This document shows, piece after piece, positions 31,141 through 40,680 of a stretch of DNA of 64,000 nucleotides. Position 1 is the first letter of the stretch. Every line of letters begins with the position of its first letter. Made by a program: the position numbers and the translations under genes. The DNA is from Eutreptiella sp. 'Long Island Sound 2002' (taxonomy: Eukaryota; Euglenozoa; Euglenophyceae; Eutreptiales; Eutreptiaceae), in assembly GCA_964036045.1 (NCBI GenBank), contig OZ038384.1, positions 27,261,771 through 27,325,770 on the forward strand. Reading direction: 5' to 3'. Below the pieces are notes generated by a model. That model saw nothing but the letters and a program-made list of their open reading frames with translations, made no database searches and had not been told where the DNA came from.

Positions 31141-31460
31141 TCGTTCCGTCCCAACAAAGGGAACAAAATCGGAGATCCAAACCTACGCCGGGGGTCACCA
31201 TGATGCACCACGCAACAAAGCGTGGATTCAAAGATTGTCCCGGTTTCCTCAATAGCACGGGACGGTTGGGGCCCAAAAGAGGGCGGAAATGCTACATCAC
31301 CCCTGCATTCTCGGGGGTCCCCAACAAAGGGAACAAAATCGGAAGTCAAAACCTATGCCGGGGGTCACCATGATGCACCACGCAACGAAGCGTGCGTTCA
31401 AAGATTGTCCTAAGTGCGCCCCCTTAGCGCACCCCCTGCATTCTCGGGGGTCCCCAAAAT
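31140..31460 (+). repeat. 171-bp unit, two diverged copies
   Basis: AACAAAGGGAACAAAATCGG, GGGGGTCACCATGATGCACC and GGGGCCCAAAAGAGGGCGG recur as in 28229..28840. The first copy starts inside the last 51-bp unit, and the second ends in CTGCATTCTCGGGGGTCCCC at about 31455. Confidence 0.85.
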
Positions 31461-31483
31461 TTTTGGGCGCCTTCGGCGCCACC

Positions 31484-31984
31484 CTATGTATGGCTAGTAG
31501 CCATTGACCCTTGGTAACTAAGTGGGCCCGGAGGGCCCGGAGGGGGGGGGGGGGGGAGTCGCGTACCGGGACCGAGGAGACGTCCCCCCCGTGCGTGGGA
31601 TGGTAGGTCCTGGTTGGTCACGGTGTTGATGATGTCCACCCCAACCCCCGGTGGAGGGGGGGTCTTCGTTGGGTTTGGAGTCCACCAGTGTATCAATTGT
31701 AGTTGCAACACCTCCCCCATCTTCAGCAATAGGTCCACCTGAATTGTCCTCATGGGGTTGTGTGGAGATAATGAGGGTGATGGGGAGGGGCTCCTGATCT
31801 GGAACTCAATGCGGTGAAGTGCAGCGGCCTCATGAACAACTACTTTGCCACCAACTTCATATTGGATCCGCAAAAAGTCCCCGGGCTGCGGTGAAGAACC
31901 CAACACAATTGCTAGGACTCGATCACCCATACTTGCGCGATTGTAGAAGACATCCGTACCAGGGGTGACCCAGGACAAAGACAT
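31484..31984 (-). CDS. SH3/Tudor-like domain protein, paralogue of the N-terminus of the 318-codon protein
   Basis: A 166-codon minus-strand frame, MSLSWVTPGTDVFYNR onward. Its first 65 residues follow the same plan as 28220..27264: DVFYNR against DRVFYTR, VLAIVLG against VPATVVG, LRIQYEVGGKVVVHE against IHLEYYQDALRVVN, IEFQI against ISFAI. A Pro/Ser stretch follows. Its C-terminal 50 residues are read through the poly-G module (31505..31595), so the original end is lost. No DDE segment or zinc finger remains. Confidence 0.45.
   Translation of the reverse strand: MSLSWVTPGTDVFYNRASMGDRVLAIVLGSSPQPGDFLRIQYEVGGKVVVHEAAALHRIEFQIRSPSPSPSLSPHNPMRTIQVDLLLKMGEVLQLQLIHWWTPNPTKTPPPPGVGVDIINTVTNQDLPSHARGGRLLGPGTRLPPPPPPGPPGPLSYQGSMATSHT
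31505..31595. repeat. Poly-G module, inverted partner at 30545..30600
   Basis: AACTAAGTGGGCCCGGAGGG, CCCGGA, a G15-16 tract, AGTCGCGTACCGGGACCGAG and GAGACGTCCCCCCC. The last part is the inverted arm of 30553..30590. It truncates the frame at 31984..31484. Confidence 0.6.
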
Positions 31985-33570
31985 GATAAATCTGAGCTGG
32001 AATGGGGGGGGGGGGGGGCACTGCCCGTGAAAATGAATATATCAAAACTTCGCACGGTGCGCGCACTGTGCGCGCACGGTCCGCGCACGGTGCGTGCAAC
32101 TCCCTCCATGACAACACCATGATATAGGCCTATCACACACTGCCTGATCCAATTTGCACACTTTAGTGCCCTGATTCCTGATGGACACTCTTCTTTCTGT
32201 TGGTGCCTGGTGTTGGGAAGGGGCGCAGTTCTTCCTTGCAGGTGCACTACAAGGAGTGTCCTCAACAGAAAACTGGGACGCCTTTCCAGTGCGCTTCAGC
32301 AGAACATGTCATACTGGATGGCAGCCAACTGATAGCAGCGTGTTTGGTAAATGATTTCAAGTTGGATAACTGGAGTTCCAAGTAGATCGCAAGGCCTGAC
32401 GGTTGAGAAAAATGGCGAAGACATGTCCTTTGAGGGCCAGTGAGACTGGTTTGAGATTGGGGTCCAAAAACGCCTGGCCGTGGGAGATGCTGCGTGGTGT
32501 TGTGAGAAATGATTCAATGGCATTTCTGTCCCCCTCCCCCCCCCTGGCCCACGGACTGATCAGTCATCTGGCCAGGATAGTGACGCAGTGGCTGCTGAAG
32601 GAGCTTTAAGAGCAGACGTTGCGAACTGGCTCTGCTGCCATCTCCAAAAGTCCGCGAGCTGACACACGCTGCGACATATTGGCTGGAAACTGCACTTTTC
32701 GATTTTACCGGCACTTGGTGCACAGTCAGATCCCAGTGCTCAGCTCGACTGTGGATACCCCCGCCCGTTGCGCTCCGATTCTCCTCAGCCAGCCCAGCAA
32801 TATTTTGTGGAAAATGCATGCAGCGCTTTGTTTGGGCAACTGCATGGCAACTGCAACTGAGTACACACTGTCACTTTGTTGACAAAAAGCGTTGTAACAG
32901 AAATGCATGCAGATCTGTGGATGCCTTAGTAAAGCCCTACCAAGAGGAACACAATCATTCAACTGCATTCAATCGATTGAAGATTGAAAATGTCAGCCTC
33001 ACGGATTGGGAAAACCACACACAAGGGCAGGCGCAATAGGTGGCAGGAAGACAGACCCCCCGAGTCTGCAACACCTATGATGGAGCCGTCCAGTAATCAG
33101 CTCATCACGTAGGAACACAACGACTGAACATGACCATCTCTTGATGAAGGCTGTCGTATGAAGGATGACGGCAGTTGTGACCCACCTAACTGGATGTTAC
33201 AAAAGTAACACTACAACAAACCTTCGTCCAATGAAATACGCACTGCCTTTGGGTTATGACTGGAGCGGCAGGGCTGCGATCTATGGCAAGGAGTATTTGA
33301 GTAATGGCACTATTGAGGCCCGTGGCCCAGATGCCGCTTTCGGATTCTTCCGATGATGTTAACATGGTTGCAAAGCAGCTTTGTGTACAGTGGTTGCGCC
33401 CAACACCTCAAATGTGACCAAACACCCTTTCCGTGTCCCTTTTCACACAAACTCCAATGAAATGCATGTCATTGATAGAACAATAGAATGCAACTCATTT
33501 TCCGGCCAAAAACCCATGGAAACCTGTGGACAAAGCCAAAACTAGGGTGCGAGTAGTTGCTAACATACCC
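31985..33570. other. No recognised gene
   Basis: A GCGCAC-rich palindromic stretch at 32048..32098 (GCACGGTGCGCGCACTGTGC) belongs to the GCACTGCGCGCGCAC motif set. Frames at 32403..33356 show no domain. A short G/C tract lies at 32007..32020. Confidence 0.25.
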
Positions 33571-33577
33571 CCCCCCC

Positions 33578-33642
33578 TTGTCTAAGCTACGCAAAAGTAC
33601 CAAGTTAATATGGTCCGTACGCCTACTGTAGCTTAGACAAGG
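33578..33642. repeat. Perfect inverted repeat, 14-bp arms
   Basis: CTTGTCTAAGCTAC and its exact complement GTAGCTTAGACAAG are separated by about 37 bases. A related CTGTAGCTTGGACAAGG word is at 35104..35120 and a shorter one at 34512. Could form a hairpin or be terminal repeats of a small element. Confidence 0.6.
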
Positions 33643-33686
33643 CTGTAGCTTGCGCGTGCCACACAGGTTCAAAAAGAGAGGAGTGC

Positions 33687-34049
33687 TTGGTGAGCTGGTG
33701 GAACAAAAGGGGTTCATCATGCACAAACATCCTCATAGAGCTCTTGAGGTTAGCATCGGAGGATGTGCAGATCAGGTTTGAGCAGGATGCAAAATTGGTC
33801 AAGCAGCAGCATGACATAGCCCAACAGCGCAAGGCTATTGATCAGTATGTTAATGCGCAGACGTCATCGTTGGGAAAGGATGCCGTGAATGCGGCCAAGA
33901 GGCGGGAAGCGCAACAGTCTGAAGAAATCGCCAGCCAAGCCGGCGCAGTAGAAGGGTGCCGGTTTCTCGGCTCCCATTGCACGGGCAGTCCAGGAAGCCA
34001 GAAAGAAGGTCTCGCAGCAGACGGAGCCCACCAGTGCTGCGCAATTTAG
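33687..34049 (+). CDS. Uncharacterised frame with coiled-coil-like segment
   Basis: 120 codons from ATG. Residues about 15-80 are charged and heptad-like (LRLASEDVQIRFEQDAKLVK, QQHDIAQQRKAIDQYV), typical of coiled coil. The last 35 residues are Gly/Ser/Cys-rich and look out of frame or intronic. No family recognised. Confidence 0.35.
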   Translation: MVSWWNKRGSSCTNILIELLRLASEDVQIRFEQDAKLVKQQHDIAQQRKAIDQYVNAQTSSLGKDAVNAAKRREAQQSEEIASQAGAVEGCRFLGSHCTGSPGSQKEGLAADGAHQCCAI

Positions 34050-34799
34050 GAATCTGAGCAGCAACACTGCACTTTGGATGGGACACAATGGATCAGGTGT
34101 TACAAAATGCCACAGGGATGTCAGGTGATAATGAGCCCATGAGCTGGATCTCTTTGACTGAGGTGAGTGCGGAGCATGTTGTGTCTCTTCTAGAGTCTTA
34201 CAAACCTTTGGATCTTTTGATAGTGGTAGACCAAAGATCCGTCACGAGGATGTGCCGCCACTCCGCCCAAGGCCGGGTGCGGGCATGGCTGGGTCCTCCA
34301 TTACCATGGGTGAATGATTGCCCCCAAATCTTGCTCCAGCGACGGGCCCCCAGGCATGCAAAATCAAAGGTATGTGGGCAAACACTCATAAAAACACATG
34401 TCCATGACCACATGTAACTGGCGAATTTGTCGCCAAACCCATGTCTTATGTGGCTGCACTACATTTGGTACCAACTTAAATTAGGTCCCAAATTTTACCA
34501 AATTGAAACCGTCTCTACGCCCGCTGTAGCTTGGCCATAGAACAGTGGAAAGTTCAGCAATAGGTCCCCACCGACAGACCTACGCCCTCAATCAGCAAGT
34601 ATCACGCGGCGGAGCCGCGACACACATTGTCCCATCTGTCCAGCGAAGCACCACAGCTCATCCTTGGATACGGCGCCGGAGGCGCCGCCACAGTTCGTCG
34701 GATAGGTCAGGTCGCCCTCCCTAACCCTCAGCAGGAACTGGGTTGAGCTGGCTGGAACCTCCGAAAGGAAAAACCGCCCCCCGTGTCGACCGCTACGAT

Positions 34800-34912
34800 G
34801 AACCCCCAGCGGCCTGCCCACCGGGATTCGAACCCACGATCCATGACGTGGGAGACAAGCGTGTTTCCGATATGCTATTGTCCGATGTGCTGTGTACCGG
34901 CCGTTCAAACCA
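34800..34912 (-). repeat. tRNA-like head (probable SINE), partial copy at 35030..35085
   Basis: On the minus strand a perfect B box GGTTCGAATCC sits in GTGGGTTCGAATCCCGG. About 45 bases upstream TAGCATATCGGAAACACG is an A-box-like word. The anticodon-arm part (ACACGCTTGTCTCCCACGTC) recurs on the minus strand at 35085..35045 as ACATGCGTGGCTCCCACGTC. Stems pair incompletely. A C14 tract follows at 34921..34935. Confidence 0.5.
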
Positions 34913-35275
34913 CCAGGTCATCCCCCCCCCCCCCCCGTCGGCCCCAACGGTTGCTGCTGCGGTTTGCACTTAGTGCAGACCTCCAAAGCTCAGATCGACC
35001 GCGAAGGTCGATCTCCGGCAGCGTGTCCGCCGCCTTCGCCACCAAACGTGGCATGACGTGGGAGCCACGCATGTTTCAGGTATGCTCCTCCCCAACTGTT
35101 TCACTGCTGTAGCTTGGACAAGGCCGTACCTTATACAAGGGGGATACAAAACTTTGCAGTGTGTGTGCACTGCATGAACAACATCCCCATTACCTGTGGC
35201 TGTTTGCGTGGCCTGAGGTATGAGGTAGCGCCCCAGCCTCCGAACAATGCCCTCCAGCACGTGGTGCAGATGACG

Positions 35276-36142
35276 TCACTCCACCGCCTGCGTGTTGACC
35301 ATGCCTGCATATACACCACGTTGTGCCATAAGGGCGTTGTGGGTGCCCTGCTCGACCACACGCCCACCTTGCAGCACCGCGATGCAGTCGGCATTCCTGA
35401 CTGTCGAAAGGCGGTGGGCAACAACAAGGCTAGTCCGCCCCGCAGAAAGCCTGTCCAGTGCCTGCTGCACCACGGCCTCTGACGCGGGATCGAGTGCGGA
35501 GGTCGGCTCGTCCAGCAGCAGCACCTTGGGGTCTTTGAGTAGTGCGCGTGCAATGGCAAGCCGCTGCCGCTGTCCGACGCTCAACCCTCCAGCCCCGCCG
35601 CCCAGCTGCGTCTCGTACCCGTCCTTCAGCTGCATGATAAACTGATGTGCATTTGCCGCAGTGGCAGCGGCGATAACGTCATCATCTGTGGCAGAGGGCC
35701 GTGCATACCTGATGTTGTCCCGGATGCTGCCGGGCAGCAGGACAGGCTCCTGTAGCACCATGCCGATAACCTCCCCACGCAGCCACTTAGGGCGGAGGCA
35801 CCGGAGGTCGGTGCCGTCCAGCTCCAAGCGCCCAGACTTCGGGTCCGAAAAGCGCGCAAGAAGCATCAACAGCGTGCTCTTGCCCTCGCCCGATGGGCCA
35901 ACCAGCGCCGTGACCTCCCCGGGACGGAGCGTGAGGGTGCAGTGGGAAAGCACGTCCTGATCGGGCTGTGAGGGGTACGCAAAGCTGACGTCCTTGAGCG
36001 TCATGGCGCCTTTCACTTCGCAGATGGTCGTCCCCTCGTCGCCACGGATCACGGGCAGGCGCTCGCTCACCTCCCGCAGCCTGCAGACCGTGTCGCCGAG
36101 CTTCGCGGCGTCACCCAAGAGGAAGACGATGGTGCCAACTCC
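35276..36142 (-). CDS. Mitochondrial-type ABC half-transporter, exon 2 (nucleotide-binding domain)
   Basis: Exon 2 starts after acceptor CCCACTTTCTCAG|GGAGTTGGC and ends with TGA at 35276, giving residues 421-708. All ABC motifs are present: A-loop Tyr 476 (FAYPSQP), Walker A GPSGEGKST 502-510, Q-loop Gln 551, signature LSVGQ 607-611 (third residue Val instead of Gly), Walker B VLLLDE 627-632 with catalytic Glu 632, D-loop SALD, and H-loop His 663 (VAHRLST). Order and wording (LRGEVIGMVLQEPVL, ANAHQFI, EAVVQQALDRLSAGRT) match the ABCB8/ABCB10 group. The exon is GC-rich compared with its surroundings. The 20 codons read upstream of the acceptor belong to the intron. Confidence 0.93.
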   Translation of the reverse strand, partial: GVGTIVFLLGDAAKLGDTVCRLREVSERLPVIRGDEGTTICEVKGAMTLKDVSFAYPSQPDQDVLSHCTLTLRPGEVTALVGPSGEGKSTLLMLLARFSDPKSGRLELDGTDLRCLRPKWLRGEVIGMVLQEPVLLPGSIRDNIRYARPSATDDDVIAAATAANAHQFIMQLKDGYETQLGGGAGGLSVGQRQRLAIARALLKDPKVLLLDEPTSALDPASEAVVQQALDRLSAGRTSLVVAHRLSTVRNADCIAVLQGGRVVEQGTHNALMAQRGVYAGMVNTQAVE

Positions 36143-36639
36143 CTGAGAAAGTGGGGCATTGGCCAATTCCACGTGCACCAAATGGCCAAGTGAGAAAAGC
36201 AAAGCAGTGTCGTCGACACGTCAAGGGGGAAAAGGGGGGTGGACGTTCCTTTCATCAAAAAAAAAACAAACTTGGGCTGTCCCGGAGCCAGCTCATTATC
36301 TGGGCACACAATTGAGCGGCTCTAAAGGACAACCAATGGCAGTTGGGGGGGTTTGCAATAGCAGTTGCAGTTGCAGGATAACCACAGCAGCTGAATGGTA
36401 ACGGACGCTTGTTGAAGAGTAAGCGATGGCGGTTGAAGGAGAATTGATGGCGGTTGGACCGCCGGCGGTTGAAGGAGAACCGACGTTGGAGGTCAACTTT
36501 TTTTGGGGGCGCCCTTGCACTGCGCGCTACTTTTAGACTCGATTCCTCTGTGAAGAACCCCCATACCGACCCCTTCCAAACACCCTCAAAATTTGGCCAC
36601 CCTACCTACCCAAACGCCCCTAAATTTAGGTCACCCAAA

Positions 36640-37821
36640 CTACCCTAGCTCAAGGGGGAATCCTTGCACCGCGCGCGCACTGCGTGCTACTTTTAGACTA
36701 TGTTCCCCCCCCGAAGAGCCCCTAGGCACGCCCCTTGGAAACACCCTTAGAATTAGGCGACCCAAATTGGACTGGAGGGGACCTTGAGGGGGACCTGCCT
36801 GGTTCTTGTGGCATGGTGAAGGACCAGGGGCCTTTGGGGGGGAACTTGATTGTGTGTTCGGTGGTGGAGATGGAGGGCAGTCAGGTGGCGAGTCTGAACT
36901 TGGGATGGCAAAGGAGATGGACTCCATCTTGCATTGTCAATTCACCACTCTCAATCCATCTTGGTAGTATTCCAAGTGGAGGAGTCCGTCTTCAGCCGTC
37001 CCAACCACCATGGCAAGAAGTCGCAGGCCATTGGGGCAGGTGTAGAACACCCTGGCTAAGTGTTTGCACTGCGTGCGCACTGCGTGCATATTGCGCACAC
37101 AGAGGCTAGGATACTCACCCAAGAATTAATACCTGTCACCTGTTTACTAGGGGCAAGACTGAAAGGTGTCAATACCATAGGGTTGGCCAGGTGTCCATCG
37201 ATACTTCTGGTTGTAGTTATCACCAACAGCATCGTCGAAGAAGAACTGTCCGGTCCTGGTGTCGACTCGCCACCATCGAGTATCGGCGATCGAGAGCCTT
37301 CGAGCGACGATGACCACGTTGACTTCTTTGCAGTTGTGGACGTGGCCATACCGATCGATGATCTTGAGCATCTCGGTTCGAGAATCACCTTGAAGTCGAC
37401 CAAGGTTTTGGTGCACATACTATCTGTCGGGAAGAGCACTCTGCAGGGCGAATCAAACTGTCGGGAAGAGTACTCTACAGGGCGAATCGAACTGCCTCTA
37501 CGGATACCAGGCTCGCTGCAGTGTCGACAATGACGACGTCGAGATCCGGGTCGTGTCGACGGTGTACATTTTGTCGATGGGCCTCTTCTCGGGGGAAATG
37601 GTTGACAATTCAAATATGGCACATCCTAAATGCTTGGGAAGCCAAAAAAACCCTGGTACGGAACCAAAAACTTGTGAAAGGGGGCCAAAACTAGGGTTCG
37701 AGTATTTGCCGACATCCAAAACTTCGCACTGCGTGCGCACTGCGTGCATGGCATTCCCCCTATCCCCAATACTGAGATCCACGGAGAAAATGGGCCTGAG
37801 AATTGAGGAGGGAAGTATCAT
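36640..37821 (-). mobile_element. Repeat X copy in the ABC intron, encoding a broken SH3/Tudor-like domain
   Basis: This matches 59450..59892 almost base for base. Minus-strand coding reads MILPSSILRPIFSVDLSIGD up to about 37760, is interrupted by a 0.7-kb insertion, then resumes at 37055 with VFYTCPNGLRLLAMVVGTAE and LEYYQDGLRVVN, a Pro-rich linker, and the shared tail GCTACTTTTAGACTATGTTC. It has no DDE segment and no zinc finger. It is thus a shortened relative of the 318-codon gene. Confidence 0.75.
37056..37757 (-). mobile_element. 0.7-kb insertion within repeat X, bounded by direct repeats
   Basis: Compared with the uninterrupted copy at 59815..59840, about 700 bases are added between GTGTAGAACACCCT and CCTATCCCCAATACTGAG. 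Both edges carry GCACTGCGTGCGCACTGCG followed by TGCAT, in the same orientation (37067..37090 and 37726..37749). The interior holds open minus frames (37416..37147 with MLKIIDRYGHVHN and TRWWRVDTRTGQFFFDDAVG) that look partly coding. Ends match 10505..10610 and 11055..11112. Confidence 0.7.
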
Positions 37822-37879
37822 GTCCTATAGCAGGCACCCTCAAAGTGTATCACCATATCAATCAACCGAGAAAAAGAGT

Positions 37880-38080
37880 AGATGTGGTAGAAATGGGCAA
37901 AAAATGTGTGCAAAAAGGTAGAAATGGGCGAAACAGGGTGAAAAATCCAAAAATGCCATATCCCCAATGCATCAAAACCTACTACCCAACAACAATGATG
38001 CCCAAAGTACCACAAAATGTGGGTTTCTACTACGGCCACACGCCCAAATAGTTGCACTGCGCTTAAGGCGCCCCCCAAGA
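37880..38080. repeat. Repeat R copy
   Basis: GAAATGGGCAAAAAATGTGT, GAAAAATCCAAAAATGCCAT, CATCAAAACCTACTACCCAA, CAACAATGATGCCCAAAGTA, then GTTGCACTGCGCTTAAGGCG. It is nearly identical to 59955..60150. Confidence 0.85.
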
Positions 38081-38424
38081 CAAATGCAAGCTACCTTCCC
38101 TTCATATAAGACATCATGCAAAATGCGGAAACCCACACACATATCCTCTTTTCTGTTCAATTGAAAGCTCACTCACCCTACCAGCTAGTTCCAAAGCCGT
38201 GCATGAGTCCACCTCATCCTCAACTGGACCGGGGGACAAAGTGGCTTGCAGGAGGGAATCCACGTCAACCTCCGTTTTCGACTTGTGGTACTACCACGCT
38301 TCCTCATCAGCCGGGATGCGGCCTCGCATAGGGCATTCGACTGTGGTCAGGCAAAAACCGGGCAGTCCGTCACGTCAACTTGAGGGCCCACACCAAAGTG
38401 TGGGAGTCCATGGTGAAGATGAGC

Positions 38425-38640
38425 CAAAAAAATGTGAAAAGGGGTGGTAATGGGTGAAAGTGGGTGAAAATCCAAAAAAGCCATATGTCTCATGTGGAAG
38501 AAGCATCAAAACCTATGCTAGCGGCAACAATGATGCCCCTAGTATCACAAAGTATGGGTCTCCAGTACTGCTAGATGCCCAAATACTTGCACTGTGCGCG
38601 CACTGCGCTAAGGGCGCCCCCTTTGTCAAAAAAAATTTGT
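38425..38640. repeat. Repeat R copy
   Basis: Diverged second copy in the same intron: GGTGAAAATCCAAAAAAGCC, ATCAAAACCTATGCTAGCGG, CAACAATGATGCCCCTAGTA, and CTTGCACTGTGCGCGCACTG then GCGCCCCCTTTGTC. It lies about 110 bases inside the donor site of the ABC intron. Confidence 0.8.
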
Positions 38641-38753
38641 CCACCTAAACAACCCTGAGTGGAAGAAGGGATCCCACACAATGATAGAAAAAAGGCTGGT
38701 AGCTGAGCTGAAATCAGACATTGAGGCTGACATTGCACAATCAGTGTGGCAAC

Positions 38754-40013
38754 CTGGCCGATGCGGATCGCGAGCTGCGAGAACGGCAGCAGCAGCGACG
38801 CGTCGAAATTTCCCGCGGCCGCGAGGGAGCCCGCCAGCGCCAGTGCCAAGGCCATGCTAGAGGAGGTGAGCAGCTGCAGCAGCGTGGTCCAGGCCTTATG
38901 AAACACCAACACACGACGCTCGAGACTGCCCTCGTGTGCCAGCAGCGAGCAGTACCTCTTCGCCTCCGCCTCCTCTTGCGCGAACGCCTGCACAATTGTC
39001 AGCTTCTCCACAACCTCGCTCGCCCCCGCCGACGCAGCGTCACCAGCGGCACGGGACACCTTCCGCATTTCACCCTCGCGCCGCGCGCACAGGGCCGCAA
39101 TGGCGGCAACGGGCGGCGCGACAGAGAGCACGAGCCCCGTGAGCATGGGCGACATGAAGGTCAGAGAGGCCAGGGAGCCAGACACACTGGCAACGCTAGC
39201 AAGGACAGTACCAAGCACGTGCGACACCGCCCGCCCAACCTCCTCCGTGTCGGATGTAATGGTCGCAATGAGGGCGCCGGGGCGTTGGCCATTCACCCAC
39301 TCGAGCTCCTGGGCCAAGATCGCGGCGAAGAGCGATTCGCGGAGGCTTCGCTTGAGGCGATCTCCGGCGCTGAGCAGCAGGGCCGAGCCTCCCACGGCCA
39401 GCAGCGCTTGCGCATTGGCAGCTGCGAGCACCCCCAGCACGGCCCCGACCGTCAGCCTGCCCTCTGTCGCGGCCTTCAGCAGCGCGGCGGACTTAATAGG
39501 CACGAGCACTTGCATCGCGACACTGGCCAACGTCAAAGTGCACCCGAGAAGTAGAAGGCCCCCATCAACCAGTGACCAGATGTACCACAACGCGCTGCCC
39601 AGGCGCGCGCAGCGCGCGTTAGTCTGGGCAGAAGTGACGGCACCCGGCAGCTCTCCTACTGTGGGCGCATCCGGTGCAAGAGCCTGCTCTGTGCCCGACG
39701 TTTCAGCGGCTTTGTCGGTTGCGGTGGCTGCGTGCATGTACATGTCCACCCCCGGTGCTTCAAGACTTCCCGTGGGGGGTGCTGCAGAGCCGCCGGCAGC
39801 GAGGTAAATCGGAAAGCCCACGGTCGCAACTGCCACAGCAGCCATAACTGTACCTGCCGCCGCCGCTGGGCGCATTGGCAGTGTGCAGAACGAGCGTGAG
39901 AGCAGCCGACCAGCAGACGCAGTGTTGGGCACTGTGCGCACAGAGTGCACACGCACCCGCACCCGCACACATGAGGAGCGCAGGAGCATGGCGTTCAGCA
40001 CACCGAAAGACAC
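38754..40013 (-). CDS. Mitochondrial-type ABC half-transporter, exon 1 (presequence and membrane domain)
   Basis: 420 codons from ATG (MSFGVLNAMLLRSS; the second Met, residue 9, is also possible). Residues about 9-45 are Arg/Ser/Ala-rich without acids (RSSCVRVRVRVHSVRT, LLSRSFCTLP), a mitochondrial targeting presequence. The ABC transmembrane domain covers about 145-420, with membrane helices around 145-170, 190-215, 255-305 and 375-400. Conserved parts are RLKRSLRESLFAAILAQELE, the GALIATITSDTEEV coupling region and KLTIVQAFAQEEAEAKRY. Together with exon 2 the protein is about 708 residues, close to other ABCB8/ABCB10-type half-transporters, which act as dimers in the inner mitochondrial membrane. 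The substrate cannot be told from sequence. Confidence 0.9.
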
Positions 40014-40249
40014 TTGGGTCGTTGCACTTCACTCCATTGGCCCTCTGCTAACTTCTTGCACTCGTCATTCTGCCAAACTCTGTAGAGGTTGGGGTGTTTC
40101 CTTGGTGTTCGTTTGCACCACAGGTGTGTGTTGGGCTCAAACGTAATGCAAAACTCAACAAGGATCCCCTTCTGGGCAGGGTAGCCCACAACCCAACAAG
40201 CCACAATGTTATTGCCAGTAGGGCAAGACAAAGCCCTGCCAGACCACTC

Positions 40250-40530
40250 ATTGATGGTGCACCCCAAATGGTCCACGATCATTTTTGCAAAAACGGGTTT
40301 GTAACCCATTTGTGACCCATTTTTGGTCCACCAACGACCCATTTTCAAAGTATTTTGGGATTTTCCGCAGGCCAAAAGCGTCACCACAAGCTCAAAATGG
40401 GCCAAACACACTTGTTTGAGCATCCTAAGTGGTCCAAGAGGAACTTTGGAAAAAATCTTTTCTTCGCCCCGGCGCCCCCACGGGACCCACCGTTGGCCCC
40501 CACCGTGCATGGCCGGGCTGCCCTCTGGCT
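40250..40530. repeat. Dispersed duplication, partner at 41540..41820
   Basis: ATGGTCCACGATCATTTTTG, GGTCCACCAACGACCCATTT, TTTTGGGATTTTCC, CACACTTGTTTGAGCATCCT and AAGTGGTCCAAGAG recur at 41548..41825 in the same orientation. Both copies end in CTTTGGCTCCACCAAGTG-like sequence (CCCTCTGGCTCCACCAAGTG here). A partial third copy lies at 41388..41480. Confidence 0.8.
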
Positions 40531-40544
40531 CCACCAAGTGTCAC

Positions 40545-40680
40545 CAACCGCCACCCGCCAACCACTGCCAACTGTCCCAACCCAGCAATCACGAACCACC
40601 AACCGCTTGTCGCCAACCGCCAACCACCAACCGCCAACCAACACCAACTGCCAACCGCCAATGGCCACCAACCATGGTTG
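40545..40680. repeat. (CCAACCACC)n-type degenerate microsatellite
   Basis: Repeats of CCAACCGCC and CCAACCACCAACC follow the duplicated block. A similar tract lies at 42005..42145 after the second copy. Open frames through it give Asn/Pro/Thr runs only. Confidence 0.7.

Larger units (their letters stand above)
36143..38753 (-). other. 2.6-kb intron of the ABC transporter, filled with repeats
   Basis: Donor CGGCCAG|GTTGCC at 38753 and acceptor TTTCTCAG at 36143; both exons are in phase 0. Inside, from the 5' side: repeat R (38635..38425), a second repeat R joined to repeat X (38080..36640), a 0.7-kb insertion within repeat X (37757..37056), and a CAGTTG/GGCGGTTGAAGG minisatellite (36335..36495). 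None of these frames belongs to the transporter. Confidence 0.85.

Noticed and set aside
35276-36202. Treating the NBD frame as a separate gene starting at MLFSLGHLV.
   Set aside because: The first 20 codons are intron; the acceptor CTTTCTCAG|G and the matching donor at 38753 restore a complete half-transporter.
38721-39554. 277-codon and 235-codon plus-strand frames opposite the ABC exon.
   Set aside because: They are antisense shadows of a GC-rich exon; Arg/Gln- or Ser/Thr-rich with no domain.
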